DNA of 64,000 nt, from assembly GCA_037389465.1 (NCBI GenBank), contig JAZARR010000174.1:1736001-1800000 (forward strand), given 5' to 3'. Origin of the DNA: Baylisascaris procyonis. Lineage: Eukaryota > Nematoda > Chromadorea > Rhabditida > Ascarididae. The position numbers were made by a program, and so were the translations under genes. Below are positions 13,001 through 33,119 of the stretch, piece by piece. The notes beneath the pieces are model-generated. The model saw only the letters and a list, made by a program, of their open reading frames with translations, ran no database searches and had not been told where the DNA came from. The first letter of the stretch is position 1. The number at the start of each line of letters is the position of its first letter.

Positions 13001-14276
13001 TAAATGAGAAATCCTCTAAGCGCTAATACTATCTAATAATTCATTTGTTATCATATGAAATTGTTATTTCCAACATTTATAACCGAAGAATATTGTGATC
13101 CTTTTTAAACCACTTTAAAATAATTGAAGCTTATTGGAAAATTATTTTACTCATTATTTGATTGTCTATTTATTAGACGTAATGCGAAAATGTTTAAAAT
13201 GAACAATCACATTGGATATAAATTTCCACAATAATTACTCTTGAAACTAACCAAGATATTTTACTATAGTTTATTACGATTTGATTGCTATATTTCGTTG
13301 CTATCATATATTTGCTGTATTCTTACTAATGTATGCTACATTATGCTTAATTATTATTGTTATGATATTAGTGCTATTATTGCCTTACTATTGCTACTAC
13401 TCTATTCATAAATTAATTGTACTATATTATAGAATGCAATTAACGCTGTATTACCTTCCATTCAGAAATAGTTGCAATTTGAATTGAGAATAATTTAGCG
13501 TTTCAAAAATTTCATTCAATTTATAGCTGAAACGATTATAATACTTCGATGCGTACTCTCGTGATATGATACAAACTAATGTTCGATATTTCTACCATAT
13601 AAATTTGTGGAAATTAACATATTTTCTATAAAAAGGTGAAAATTTAATTATGATTTTATGTTTGAAAGCTTATTCTAGTTCACAAAAGTTCATTTCCATG
13701 AAAAGCAATATTTGTGGTAAAATTCAGTGAATTTTTAAAGTTTGATCATCCATAATTTTTAACTAAGAAGTAAAATAAAGGTTCAGATCAAAAAGTTTTA
13801 ATGGATGTGATAGTATTATTGAGTATATTTATGCATAAAATATTTTAGATTTGTTAACATTTTCAAGAAATTCGCTCATTTCTCCATTATTTTGTTGACA
13901 TAATCCACAGTAGCAAATGAATATTGATATCCTCTTTTCTCTTTGCTAGGTATAAAAAGGATATTGCTTTTGATAGCGTTTTGTATATTCAAGGTTACCG
14001 TGAATTGTAACTTCAAAGCTTGCAATCACAAACGTGACTAAATCGACTTGCACTCGTCGCTTGCCATTTCACTAATCTTATCAGCGGACTCTAGCCTTAT
14101 CAGATATTGCTGGTATTCCCTATCAAATTAAGCCTATGAATAGCTCTTTGTGATATTTGCCATGAAATAATGCCATAATACTTTGGTACATATCTGCGAT
14201 TACACCTCAACATTCATGTTCGTAATAGTTTTACGTTGCTCAGATATTTCACTTACAGATATATTTCTGTACGATT
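10061..14276. other. Intergenic, upstream of receptor gene
   Basis: Long gene-poor stretch. The longest ORF is 96 codons on the minus strand (11278-11568). It starts with ATG but shows no recognisable domain, and I do not call it. No promoter element for the downstream receptor gene could be singled out. Confidence 0.45.
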
Positions 14277-17200
14277 ATGTATATACGTTCAGCAATCTAC
14301 ATTATTGAAGGTAGTATTGTTTTTATTGTTAACACTTTCTGTTTTATTGCGATTTTTCGATTGCGCACTCTTCGTGGCAAATATATCGTGGTCTTAGAGC
14401 AGGTAAGCATCTTCAAAAATTTTTATTCACAGTTATAGATTTTTCGCAATAAAACATTTATTTTTCGTAATAAATAGAAATATTTCATCATTTTTTTTCA
14501 AGAAAAATATGCTTTATGACTATTGCTAAAAAGTTCTTAAAAATTTTCTCCAGAAAGCTTTTTTTATAGGCACATTAAAATAAAAAATCTCGACGAATCA
14601 CTAAACACTAATTATGAATGACATCAGTGAATCACTAAACACATCCCATATACCTCTGCGTGGGACTAATTCACTGTATTAGCGTAATTCACTAATTGAC
14701 ACTAATTCACTGATATATAAATGTGCTAAACAAATAGATAGAAAAGCTTTGTAGTAACTGATAGTAACTCTGCTTGCAGATCGCAAGTGATGCATTATCC
14801 GCTCTCGGTATCTCACTTGCCGGTATTGGCCGAACGATCGTCACATTGCTTGGTATACAGGCGTTAAGAAGTCGTCGCTATTGCATGCTAATGCCTTGGA
14901 ATATCCTTTTTCTTTGGTAAAGAATTATATAGAGTCGATTCATTTCATTGAATAGTTAACGAAAAACTTTGATATGTTCGCTAAATTTCGTGGCATAATA
15001 TAGCAAAAAGTCGGTTTCGTTGCGAGACGATATCAATTGTCGATTTGATTTACGATTTATGAATTGAATAATTCTGATTATCACCAACAGAATGGTTTGC
15101 TGAGTAGAGCACGTTGAAGATGCTTTAGTACTAATACTATGTGCTGATGAACAGTTGTTTTATTCGACTGTCATTTTTATTATCATATGCTGCCTAAATA
15201 ACTTTCTTGATAGAAACGTGAATCAATGATGAAAAGAATGCGCTAAGAATTAAAAATTTTCCAAAGTTCACGCACTTTTCAGAATTTTACAAAGTTTTCG
15301 GCTTCATTTGTTTTCTAGGAATTTGTAAATTGTTTTAGATTTATAATTTTTTCTGAAAATGTGCAAGGTTTTTCATGCTTGGTGTATTTCTCAGTACCGT
15401 ATATAAGCGTTAAATTCGAGAAATTAGAGCTTTTTGGAAGCATAGAAATAATTCTTTACATTATAATTCAACAAAAATGCCCATCAACTTTCAAATGTGA
15501 TCTCATACAAAAATTTGAAAAGAGGTTGGTGAAAACTGTCTGCATTAAAAATCGCATTTCGAGAGCAACTATTTTGAAACCCATTTTAGATCTAAAGTCT
15601 TTAAAGTCCATATTTTCACTTTTGCGGATTGAATATTCAAATTTCAGGGCAGAAACATTGACACCAGTTGCGATGCTGACCGTAAGCGTGGACCGCTTGA
15701 TATCAGTTGCATTTCCTATTGAATACTTCAGACGCTCTCTTTTAATTCAAACTATTGAGGTATTTTGAAATAATTACCTTTTGAAAAAAATATTGAAAAA
15801 CAGTCAGAATTGCGAGAAAATAGTATTGTGATCTTCTGGCTTCCTTCTCTTCCCCCTCTCCATTCCCATCCCTTCCTCTACCTCCCTGATTTTCGTCTTA
15901 GAAGAAAGGATAGCAGGACTAGCTCGCTAATATTTTGCTCTTCAAGTGAAACGGAACACAGAGTTTCATTGCCTTCCAGAGTTTTTGCTGACATCGAAAA
16001 GTTAACTGTATCCTTCCCCCACTCTCCTTCCTATGTCATAGCTAAATGAAACAGAGATATCTGCTTAATCATAGCATTTATATCGTTTGCAGTCAATTTC
16101 TTACCTGTGTTGCTATTTGCAGGTAGGTGTTGGATGCTCATTCGTTGCAGCTATTAGCGCAGAAAGTTGGATTCTTACCTTTCCAGATGTTGAGGAGCAA
16201 TTTCCACCCATTTGCTTGTAAGTCTTTCCATTATTATTTCATAATTTTTCTGCTTCTTACTTCACTCTTACCGATCAATAAGCACTCAGCGCACTGACAT
16301 TTCGCTATAGTGAATTCGAATTAAACGAAGAATAAAACAACACCTTGGAAACAGCAGCGTTTATTGAGAATTAGCTTCCTGAAAGCGGTCGCCGATGTGA
16401 GGTCCATGACAAACTTTCATTGATTACCTAAAGCCTCCATCAGTTAACTACCTATTCCAATATTATGCCCTGCATCGTTAGCTTCCCTGAGTGTGCACTA
16501 AGATTTTCTACTATTTTTACTGTTTCGATGGGAGGATAAGTAAAGTATTCAAATGTAGAGGACACTCTGATATACAAAACGCTATGAAGGATCAACTGAT
16601 AAACAAGTGCAAAAAGCTTGTCCGGGGAACTGGCACGTGATGTGTTGTGCTCTGCATTTCGCCCATTGACCTACCTATTTCTTAAATATCCACCAAAATT
16701 TTAAAAAAATGCTAAGCTAAGCTCGTTGAAGAAGCTTGCACAATACCTGCATTTGATTCCACTTTACTGGCCGACCGGTTCCAAAAATGGCTGGCAAAAA
16801 ATAATACATATCGCATAATGCTTTGAAATTTCAATTAGTCGAACCCGGTCTCCTCAAATCTTCTATAAACGTTTGCCAAGGACATGCTTTTTATGATCCA
16901 AATCCTGTAAAATTTATTGAAATTTTAAGCTACTTTAAGTGCTTTGAACTTGTGCATGGAATGACACAAAAGCACAGGCATGAGTCGTCATACTGCGCTC
17001 TTACAAAGTAAATTCGCCAAAACACATAATAAAAAAAATAATCCCTCCTTATTTTAACTGTTTCGATTATCCACATAGGTCTTCCGCAAAAAAATCGTTC
17101 TGCAGCGCGGTCTGACTGGAATGAAAATCCGAGTGCTGTAAAATGCTTGCGACTTTTTTGAGCACAGTTAAATATGCAAATTTCCTTCCAACTTCACTCT

Positions 17201-18987
17201 TTTCCCAGCCCGAACCCACAGACAGATAGGCAGACATGCGAACGAGCGCAAAGACATGCTCAGACAATGCTTGATGGCATGGGTAACAATACTAAATAAT
17301 AGATGATCCAAAACTGGTGATTTTATCCGTAGAAGTGATACTTCATACGGGTTTCGTTGAGTGTGATATGCGTCAACGATGGATGCATGCAGTTTTCATA
17401 AGCAAAACAAAAACATACGGTGTATGCCTTATTTATACGACTCAATCAAGATAGACATGAATGAGGCGCAATACGTATTTCTTGCCTTATATTCAATGAA
17501 CAAAAACTAATATTGCTAATTTGAATGCTTGCTTAAACATCAATACAGCAGTTTGAGTTTTTCTGATTGACAAACCCAGTAAGACAAAATTCCTTTCAGG
17601 ACATCAGACAGTTGGCAGCCATTCCATGAAGATTTTGTTTTCGCGATGAAGGTGCTCGCATCGTGCGGAAGTGTTTTAGTATATATTGCGGTGTTTGTGA
17701 TATCACAAAAACATATCTCTCGCGTCAAAGACTTGCAAAGGGTATGCAGGGCGCTTATTACTGGAAATTCTACAGCGAGAAATTCTTCCCTCTTGAAAAG
17801 ACCTTTTTCAGATCGAGATTTTTTGTTAGGGGGAGGAGGGGGGGGGGGAAACGACATATGGCTAACTCGTTTCCGGAGAAATCTTGTGGAAGAAGTGGGG
17901 GAGAGGGAGCAAGAGAGAGAAGTTACAAAAATAAGAGGTGGCGTTCTTAGAACAATTGATCGCTTGAAGGAGTGCTGGCCAGAAGAAGGTGGGGGCAAGG
18001 CAGGGCCCATAACCTCAAAATTGTGGTGTGGATGCATCTCTTTCGTTTTTATGCACTCATTTAGCAGCCTTTTCTTTCTTCTTCAAGTCATGCTTGATCC
18101 TCTGAAGGAAAATTAGCTCATCACGACTACTTTTTTAAACCAAATAGCCATGATATAACCACCTTTACGTTCATCTTTGAGCCGCTCTTGCATCAATATT
18201 GGCAATATAGACATATTGCTCCTATTGCCGACCCATTTTTGAATATTTGCTCCTTTATAGTCTTCTAATTTGGTTCCTGATATCAGCTTGCTAGAGAATA
18301 TCCATAAGTGCTTCAACTGTACTGTTTTTCGCAAAGTTTATCGTAATCTATATCAGCCAAATTAAACTATCAAGCTAAAGATCTTTAACATAGAGTCATT
18401 GAAATATCGCAGGCTTTCGACATCCAACTGCACTTTGGTTTCTGATGTCGAGCTGCATTTTGATATCCATCTGCAAATTTAATTCTGGTTTCTAACTCCC
18501 AAGATTCTGACGCATGCGATAAATCATTCCATTTCCTTCCCCCCCCCCCCACCCCCATTTCCCACGCTTCGCGTCCTCCGGTACATCCAGCTGCGTTACA
18601 GTTGCAACAAACCTATCACAACCGATTGCGAAGCATTGCTAAAGAGATTTTAATATTGTATTTCAGTTACGAGGTCAAGCTGCGCTCTATGCATTCCAGA
18701 GGCGTCAACGACAACTCACCATAACGATGGGAATTTCATGTTTTTTCACAGTGATTCTCTACGTACTACCGACATGTATTAAATACGCATTCGCACATTT
18801 CGACAATGTTAACCTTCTTGACATAATAGCGATCTATTCGGCAATCAGTTCTTATTTGAATCCATTAGCGAATCTGACAATACTCTTTATTCGTCAAGTG
18901 GATATTCGAAATGCGATATGCACCTGTCCACCGATGCGATTCACTAGTTTATGTTCAGTGAAGGGTGCCGTAAATGGTTGCAACTAA
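14277..18987 (+). CDS. Srsx-like 7TM chemoreceptor (GPCR)
   Basis: Six exons are assembled: 14277-14402, 14780-14916, 15648-15759, 16123-16217, 17600-17741 and 18667-18987. Phase matches at every junction, giving 310 residues and a TAA stop. Seven hydrophobic segments lie at about 8-30, 43-66, 76-102, 126-146, 168-193, 221-244 and 256-282. GPCR landmarks are LRGKY in loop 1, Cys77 before TM3 pairing with Cys156 in loop 2, D103-R104-L105 in place of DRY followed by ISVAFPIEY, and NPLAN (269-273) in place of NPxxY. The length, the DRLISVxxPIxY block and the intron-rich layout resemble nematode Srsx chemoreceptors. That family is expected at sensory-neuron membranes, signalling through G proteins. 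The ligand is unknown. The family label is less certain than the GPCR call. The start is the first in-frame ATG before TM1. No frameshift or stop is seen. Confidence 0.88.
14595..14714. repeat. Short inverted/direct repeats in receptor intron 1
   Basis: GAATCACTAAACAC occurs at about 14595 and about 14629. CTAATTCACT, or close variants, occurs several times from about 14665 to 14710 in the opposite sense. The cluster is palindromic overall and intronic. It may be a remnant of a small inverted-repeat element. Confidence 0.5.
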
Positions 18988-21900
18988 TATTCCACGACAA
19001 TCATAACATTTCAATCAATTCCGAATGTCTACTAGTAAATAGTGCTGATACTTTTAAATGCATGTGTATTTCTAATGTATCTTCACAGAGAGCAGTACTT
19101 CATCGTTATTCGATTTGTGTTGCGTTTTTAAAAAAGACACTCCTGCGATATTTGAATTAACAGAGGTGTGCATTTAATATAATTCCAACATGTTCGCAAT
19201 GATAACAATGTTAATAGGCGAGAATTACGGTACAACAGTCTTCAACTTTAGATGCCTAAGGGTAGCAAAGAAGAGCAAAACTGTTATGTAAAATTTGTTT
19301 CAGCAATAAATTACTAATTCGGAGGATTGTTCGCTCAGCCAATTTTATAGATATAATGCAGATGAATGTTGTACACATTGGCAAGTGCATAAATCACAAA
19401 GAATATTGGGAAACATCTCTAAATGAACGTTGTGAAGAAGCCCCTTGCACTTGCATTTCCTATCGACAGCTTTTTCGCTTGATATGATGTGTCTCTGATT
19501 TGCTTGCAAAGGTGGATTGCGTACATTACAAATGTCATACATTTCGGTCATGCTGATAGGATGATGACGTTTATAGTAACACGGCTCATCGACCGGATAT
19601 GTCAGTTAGCTGATTATCATTTTGCACTCAAATAAGTAAACACTATAAGCAAGCAGTCTTCTGGACTAGCGACCAAAGAACTCGAAAATTTACCGAAAGT
19701 GTGCTATGCACAAAGAATGCTACCAATTACCGGCAATTTTTCAAATTTTCTTGCTTCTTATGTTTATCTCCTTATTTTGTTGTTTAATGCTTTGCTATTA
19801 AAAAGACGTATTTTCACCGAGCTGTAAATATTTCGTTAAAATCGGTATTAAAATAGAACTTTCTGCACAAAATCTTTTCAATCACATATTACTAGCGTAT
19901 TTTAATTATTTATGAATGTTCTAAGCAGTTGCAAGATGTGACGCAAAGCACGCAAATGCACTACATATGAAGTATGAATATCGCAACGATTGAAGGTGCA
20001 CATAGAATAGCTGTCCAGTTGTTATAAAACATCTTAGACAATACCGCTGCAAAACTACGCCAACGCCTCATACTACATTATGTCACATATATTTTATAAA
20101 TTATTTGCAAAAATTATTCGTTTCGATTTATCGCCATTTCTCACCTTTATAATATCCAAATTCTTTCCCCTCCCCCATTATCAGTTTAAATTGAAAAGCG
20201 TTTGAAAAATTTCCTTATAAGAGTGCAAGATGGGGGAGAAAATCACAAAATGTTCTATAAGCGCACTACCATGCACTCGTGCAATAAGTATAAAACAATG
20301 TTCGAATTGGAAATAATGCGAAAGAATGCATTCCTAAGCAAAAAATTAATGGGGAAAATACCAATATTTTATTCGGTAGACGCATCATACAATTTACACT
20401 AAGCAATGTAGCACTATAGAAAATGAGGCGAAAAATAACAGTGAAAATCGGAAAGAAAAAAGTGAACACCTGTATATAATGTCTAGGCTAAACGTAGTTC
20501 AGTCGCAGCTAGCAGTAGATTTAATCGATGGTCATAATGGTGTTAGGCAAAGCTGATCGACGCCGATTCAAAGTCACTCAGTCCTAGCAAGACTTAATCC
20601 ACAATTATGCACATATGTTAATTAATCCTAGCAAGAAAACACAAAAGTAACTAATGACCTCGAGAATCACCGACCACGATGGTGTAACGACGAGTGGTGA
20701 GTCCAGCGTGTAGGAGAAATCATAATCCTCTTAGGATGAAGAAATTTAAAAAAAAAAAGGAATACTACTGTTGTATAAACTAACAATAATATTACTTCGC
20801 ATGAAAAAGCGGAAGTACTTTTTGGAAAAGATGTCATTCTTCTAACAGCACTGAATACGCTACAAAATTTCCACGATTTTTCAGCATGACCTTTTCATGA
20901 CAAAAAATCAGATGAATAAAAAATTTTTTGATAGAAGGAGATTAAATTATAATAATTTTTGTGAGAACTTTCTGGAGAAAACTGAAATAATAAATAAGAA
21001 ATTTCAACCTATACTAATCGAACTTAGTCATGGTTTCATAACTTTCTCCATTACAGTTGATAAGCCTCATTTGTATATAGTCCTTTTGAGAGAAGGAAAA
21101 TTGATAAGATACTAAAAAAGGTACTATCAATAAACTGACCATTTAAACTGAATGGAAATTAACACAGATGCATTAAAAATTTGAGCAATACAATTATATG
21201 CATATATATAAACATGTCCATAGTCCCGTTCATCGTTATCCGTTCCTATAAAGCTCCAGAAAAAATAAAGAGACAACCAAAGATGATAGATCAAAGCACG
21301 CGATTTATTTACAAATATTTCTTCAACTCTTCAAACAACAGCGGGATCGCAAATAAACTACGCATCAAGTCCTATTGTGAGTAAAAAGGTTGTATCTCAC
21401 GCTCCTGAATATACCTCTCTGATACCACGCACTTTCCCACCTCTTTCGATTGCTGTTGTTAAGAAGGAAGAAGGGTTATTAACATTTTGGCAATGTCTCG
21501 AAAGTAAGGAAGTGATTTTTTCAGTGGAATTTCGGGTTGAGAGAAGGGGCGGTTGGGAGATTATTGAATGGGTTGATTTTACGAAGATAGGATTTAGTTT
21601 TCTTCAAATACTTACAATGGATGATCATTCAATGGAATATTATTTATAGCGAGATGTATTTTGAGGTTTTAACGCATTTAACCTATCAAATTACCTAGAC
21701 GTACCAAATGCACGAACGATTTCAAAAAAAACATCATTAGTGAAATTTGGATGGAAAAAATACTATTTTATAAGCTATTTTCAAACCCTATATTCAAACA
21801 AATAAAAACTAATTATTCCGCCCAGATGTGAAAAGAATTCAAAAAAGTGAAAAAGGTATCAATAATGAGTCAATTCAGTGCACATTTCGCGCTTTAACTG

Positions 21901-24900
21901 TAACAATTGAATGATATCACACGTTGATACACCAACACCGATGAAATCTTCCGATCGCATTAAAACAAATGAACTTTCATCAATTTCTTCACGCTTCAAA
22001 ATCTCGAAAGTTTCATTCGAACATTTCAAACGAATATTTCGCCAATATTCTCCTGCAATTAATATTATATTGCATTCGCTATGAAACAAAAGTTTTTTCT
22101 TCGAATAACTTTATATCTAAGCTGAGGTATAGTGCTTTGTTCACTATTTGTTTCTGCTAGATATCAAGATAATACTGAAAGCAAATATTTGCTCGAGCTC
22201 AACATAAACTTTCAATACAGAATCACACCTAGAAAGCAATTACGTTCCCTCCCCCCTTAATCCACACTTCCCATTTCCAACTCTCTTCTCATTTCATTTA
22301 GAGGAAAGACACGTTTAAAAATAAAACCAGTTGCAATAATGCTTAGCAACTCATTAAATATTCGAACAGCGCCTTCGAACAATGTGATTTGTGAAAGATT
22401 AAAAGGATACGAAAAAAGGTGCAACTAAAAGGACAAAGGATTAAATAACGAAAGAGGAAAAAGATATCATCAATTGTTTCAGCAATAATTAAGGTGACTA
22501 TCGTTAAGTGTACTATTTATTAGCTTTCATGGAAATAATACATAGTTCTATTTGCTAACAAAAACCTTTCTGATATTCAAATGCAAATTTCGACTAATGG
22601 AAACTTAACTCAAAAGGAATTTAAAGCGTAGAAAACATATTCATTATCGAGTCGATGCAAACGCACAATAGAACGAATTCTGAGTACTTAAGATTCAGCT
22701 TGACCCATCATCAAGATTCCCATTATCAAGTCCCACTGATAATATTCAAATCACATCCACCAACATCACATTCGAGTCGACGCTCAGCGAACAGACACGT
22801 TCAAAAAAAAAAAACTTATTGTGGTATAACATTAAAGATTTACCATCGCATTTTCTTGGCGATATCCGTATTTGGCGTTTAGACGGCTCCAATGATACAT
22901 GACGTCGACGAATGCTGAAATTAGGCATATTATGTTCAAGAAGAATGGAACAAATGAAGCACACACAAGAATTCATATTCCACTATGAGTTAGAAAATTG
23001 CAATTATAAATTGCATTGTTAATATATTACCTATTCTGAAATTTGCAAAACTCAATCAATAAAAGTAAGTTAATAAACAAACGAACAATGACAACTCATT
23101 TTGTTTCGAAAATATTCGTTTCATAATATTAGAAAAAATTTTAAGGTAAGTCAAGTAGCTTAGTCCGGATAAAATATTGCTCAGTAAAGCTAAATTTATA
23201 AATCCCAGAGCCAATAATCTTCACAAATATAATCGAAAGGAAGCTTTTAATTCTTATGGATGCTTCGAAGAGAGTCGTAGCGAAAGTTTTACAACCAGGA
23301 AGAGAAATATATCAGAAAGAATACTCGTAATCGCGAACCGTTTCAAACCACCTCTTTTTTTTTTGTAGAAGGCGCATAATCCTATCAGTATTGAGAAGGG
23401 AATAGTAAAACTGGGAGTTCACAAGTCTGAGGAAAACGCTCCAGATGACAAACTGCTTCTTGACGATTTCAAAAACTGACGTAAAAATTTTGAATGAATT
23501 TAATTTGTTTCGTTATAAAATCATCGCAACGATGAAAGCGATTTGAACTCACGTATTCTTGCCGCACGCGTCGAAGCTGAAGAAGTTGGCTCTAAGTTCG
23601 GAGATATTTCGTGAAAGGCGACTTCCATCCATACACAGTCTAGTCAGCTCAAACTTTTCATTACTGGATGACGATTCTCGGGAATATGAACATCGTGATC
23701 GTGCCGGCAAGTCAGCATCGATCACCGAATTACAGGATTCGCCAGCACTCTAAACAATTCTGCTATCCGGTTAATCGATTAAATCTCTTTTGTCAAACCA
23801 ACTATTATTATGCGTTGCTATTATTTATCATCTGCAATTTCTATGAGTAGGTGTGATTAGATTCCACGCACTTTCACCTACGCAAATTTCAATCACAAAA
23901 ATTGAAGTAGAAAACTAGCAAAGCGATCTCTATGGAGCAAGTAGCTCACACATGAGGGGTAATTAATGAATACATTATCCCAATCAAGCAAATGGAAATA
24001 AATGGCAAACAATAGGGATCATGAATATTTTCGAAATCCCATATATCAAATTCAAGTATCTTCAATTCCCTAAAGGAGAAAGCGCATGCTACAACTTTCG
24101 AAAATCTCAATTAAACTAACTACGCACTCAAGTCCTTCGTATACGAGCTTCTTCTGTGTTCCGATTAATGTAAAATAAAGCTTCAACGACTAGAAAATGC
24201 ATTCAAATTTTTAGATTGTTGTAATGATTGTCGAATCTTCATGAGTAATAAAATTCTATTAATTTAGCCTGAATTTGAGAGCGAGCACCTTATGACAGAC
24301 CCGTAAGTTACGCAACTTACCTTAACTTAATTTAAAAGTTTCCTCCAGCATCACATAAAAATACAAAACTTTTTACACGATATGGCATGTTTACATTCGC
24401 CTGATCTGAAGTCACTAGTGCGTTGTTCGTAAAAAGTTTCTGCGCAACAATGTGGCAGTTCGTCGCGTCAAAAAAAAAGGAATACGGAAGCAAGTGGCTC
24501 ATAAACAGTGATGTCTCAAAAGCACAGCCTGATTTGAAAGAAACAGCAAACTCGGTCATTGTGCCTTGTGATTAAATTTATAGCAACATGTGCTGTCTCG
24601 ACAAGCAAATACGACCCACAACTGGTTACTGCCATAGGAATTAACGGAGGGATAGTACTTCAGCTACCTCTCACCCTCCCCCCCCCCTTTTCTTTGATTA
24701 AACTCCACATTAGCAACTATTAGTTCGAAAATAATAACATATATAAAGAGAAATAGTAATTCATATATTTAATATGATATCGACTTTAATGCCGCAATAT
24801 GATATACTTTTGGCCGTAAATGAAAAAAAAAGTATATGATGATCGTACCGGGATTAAGCGATGAAGAGTACGATGAGGGATCGGAAAGTGACAGTTACGC

Positions 24901-25301
24901 CTTCTGAATAAACGATCGATATCCTCGTCACTATAGCTGTCCAATATGCGCTCGTGCTAAGCAAGCATTCAGTTAAGCATGAAATCATCTTGGACAGGTG
25001 TTTTTCATACACAAGCTTTATTACTACTCGAAATAGCACCTTTAGTGAAGCATCAAATCGTTATTGACTTAAAAAGCACTCCTTACTTCATAAACAGATA
25101 TCGCAACAATGATACACAATCACTAATAATGATTTTTTGTTGTTGTTTTTGTGCTGTTTTTAATTTTAAAATCCAGAATAAACGTTAAAATTTCGTCCAT
25201 GCAAATTCAAAGTACGGGGACTTTTTTCAAAATTTGACTTCATAATATCAAATGGATGTAATAATGTTCGGTTGATATTTTTTACAAAAAGCGAATAAAA
25301 A
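18988..25301. other. Intergenic between convergent receptor and ankyrin genes
   Basis: An AATAAA at 19305-19310 lies 318 bases after the receptor stop and could be its polyadenylation signal. On the minus strand an AATAAA (plus-strand TTTATT at 25017-25022) lies about 280 bases beyond the ankyrin gene stop. Between them are only short ORFs, C-rich runs such as the one near 24677-24688, and AT-rich sequence. No gene is supported. Confidence 0.45.
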
Positions 25302-31024
<5,723 letters not shown>

Positions 31025-33119
31025 ACCCCACACGCATCACCTACAAGCCGGTGTATGCTGAAATCGATCGATTTTTATTGTTCCAGAAAGAACTTCGACG
31101 TAGAGCGTTATAGATATTAGCAAAGAATCCAATACTTCTGTACAATGGGCATAATTGAAAAACTTTTAGTTAAAACTGTATGAAACAATCTGAAAAGAAT
31201 AATCTTTCAGTTTACTTCACAATGCTTTTTTAGCGAGGGTTGAAAATGGAAAATGTAGATAAGAAGACAAATATTACACTCTCTGATCCCATAAACTTTC
31301 CGATGAAAGTTTATACATCACAAAACAGTTCATAATCACAGTGCAAACTATTGAATAGTTAACGTAGGAAGAAAATTGATACCATAAGGATGAAAGACAA
31401 AGGCAAAGGAATAATAAATGATAAAATGAAAGAAATGAAAGGGTGCTATGAATGAAAAACAAAGTAGTAGCGTAAACAAAATAGTAACGTTAAAAAGAAA
31501 GGGATGATATAAAATGAAATGAAAAAATGGAATGAAAGAATAAATGTGAATAATGGCGATTATAGCTACTCAAACAAAAAATTAAATAAATGAGCAGTTA
31601 GTTGGCTTTTGTTTAGCACGACAATGAGAATGTTGTTTACATGAGAGACGAGACGTATTTTCATCCATAGTTAAATAAATGCTAAAATCATTGAAAAAAA
31701 AACGAATAAATAATAATAAAGAAGTGAAAGGCAAATAGCATATCATCATATTATCTTTAAAAGTACAATCCAAAAGTAGTTTCTTTTAGTTCACTAATGG
31801 GAAGGGAGGAGAACACTGTATCTTTAAGCGAGAAAGCTATATTATTGTAATGCATTGTGAATTTCATTCATGCTTACCATTGAAAAACAAAATATTGATA
31901 AATTGACTCAAATTATATCATTATTACTATCAATAGCAGAAATTTAAAATATTGGAGAATAATAACTTATAAAATCATAATTTATTTTTGCAATTTGTCT
32001 CACATTTATTTAACGATGAAATAAGTGCAAACTTTTCTCCGGGAATATTATTGTTGTCAACAGTCGTTAATATTATTTTATAAAATGATTACTTTTTGAT
32101 ATTTTGTTTATTTATCTTTTTTGACAACACTCCCAAGATAAATATTCTTCTTTGACAACAATACTAAAATTTTCATAATCAGGGTTTTCATATTACTGCA
32201 TCCAAATATTTTCTTGAAAAATTATGTCTAAACAACTGTTTATAAAATTGTTAAACTCTTTTGGATAAGCACCAGTTTAATTACTAATTTCACCAATATT
32301 TTTATTTATGTCTGACTATTGTGGTTCTCTTGTTATTCAGACTTCCAACATCATTTATTACATTACAAAAATAATAATGAGTACCTGGGGCTTATTTTCT
32401 AATATACTGACCAAACGCTAGTTGGTCTTTAAGCGATAGGTTTAGCACATTTTCCATCTGTCAATTCGCCCAAAAACGGAAAGTGTCGGCCGTGTTTTAT
32501 TGAGCACCCAAGTAAGTTGACTGTCTCAATTCGTTATTAATTTGCAGAGAAAAGTTTGTGGTCTCGGAAAACTAGGCTTTCTTCCTAATTGCAGTGCATC
32601 AACTAGTTAGGAACATAAACTAAAGACTAAACCTAAAGTTGCAATCAGATGTCAAAATATTGGAAATACACAATTAAACTGGAATGAAATAGGCCATAAG
32701 AAGCGATATAGATGACCAAATCATAAAAGCGTGCATTGTAGTCGTTGAATAATGAATAAACAAAGGTGAAGAATTATAGCACAAAGGAGACGCGTAACGG
32801 CCGCATGTAGTGTATCGGCTTGTCGCCTTAAGGCGAGGATCAAAAAGCGGTGTCGGTTGTGATACGAGTTGCTCGTTTGCGTTGACCTTTGGTCCCCAAT
32901 TCTATTCCAGCTTTCACCTTTCATAATCTAACAATTTCATACCTGACCTAAGTTTGGTTAACAACTTCAACACCTCGAACATTCTGAACGTATCTAATGG
33001 GATTTTCGACATCTAGCATGCCTAAGTCCATGCTAACACTAATAGCATATAGTCTCCTATATAATCGACTTCATATCACTTAGAGCAAACTTACAGAAAC
33101 AAGTAATTGATGTAGATTA
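31025..33119. other. Intergenic, upstream of ankyrin gene
   Basis: AT-rich sequence with A/G-rich runs of GAAATGAAA-like units near 31420-31550. No exon or RNA gene could be supported. The 32.9-33.1 kb end may belong to the retroelement relic that follows. Confidence 0.45.

Noticed and set aside
17646..18116. 156-codon plus-strand ORF through receptor exon 5.
   Set aside because: Only the first part (to 17741) is exon. The rest reads through the intron, including G-rich runs, and the splice to 18667 restores the TM6-TM7 frame.
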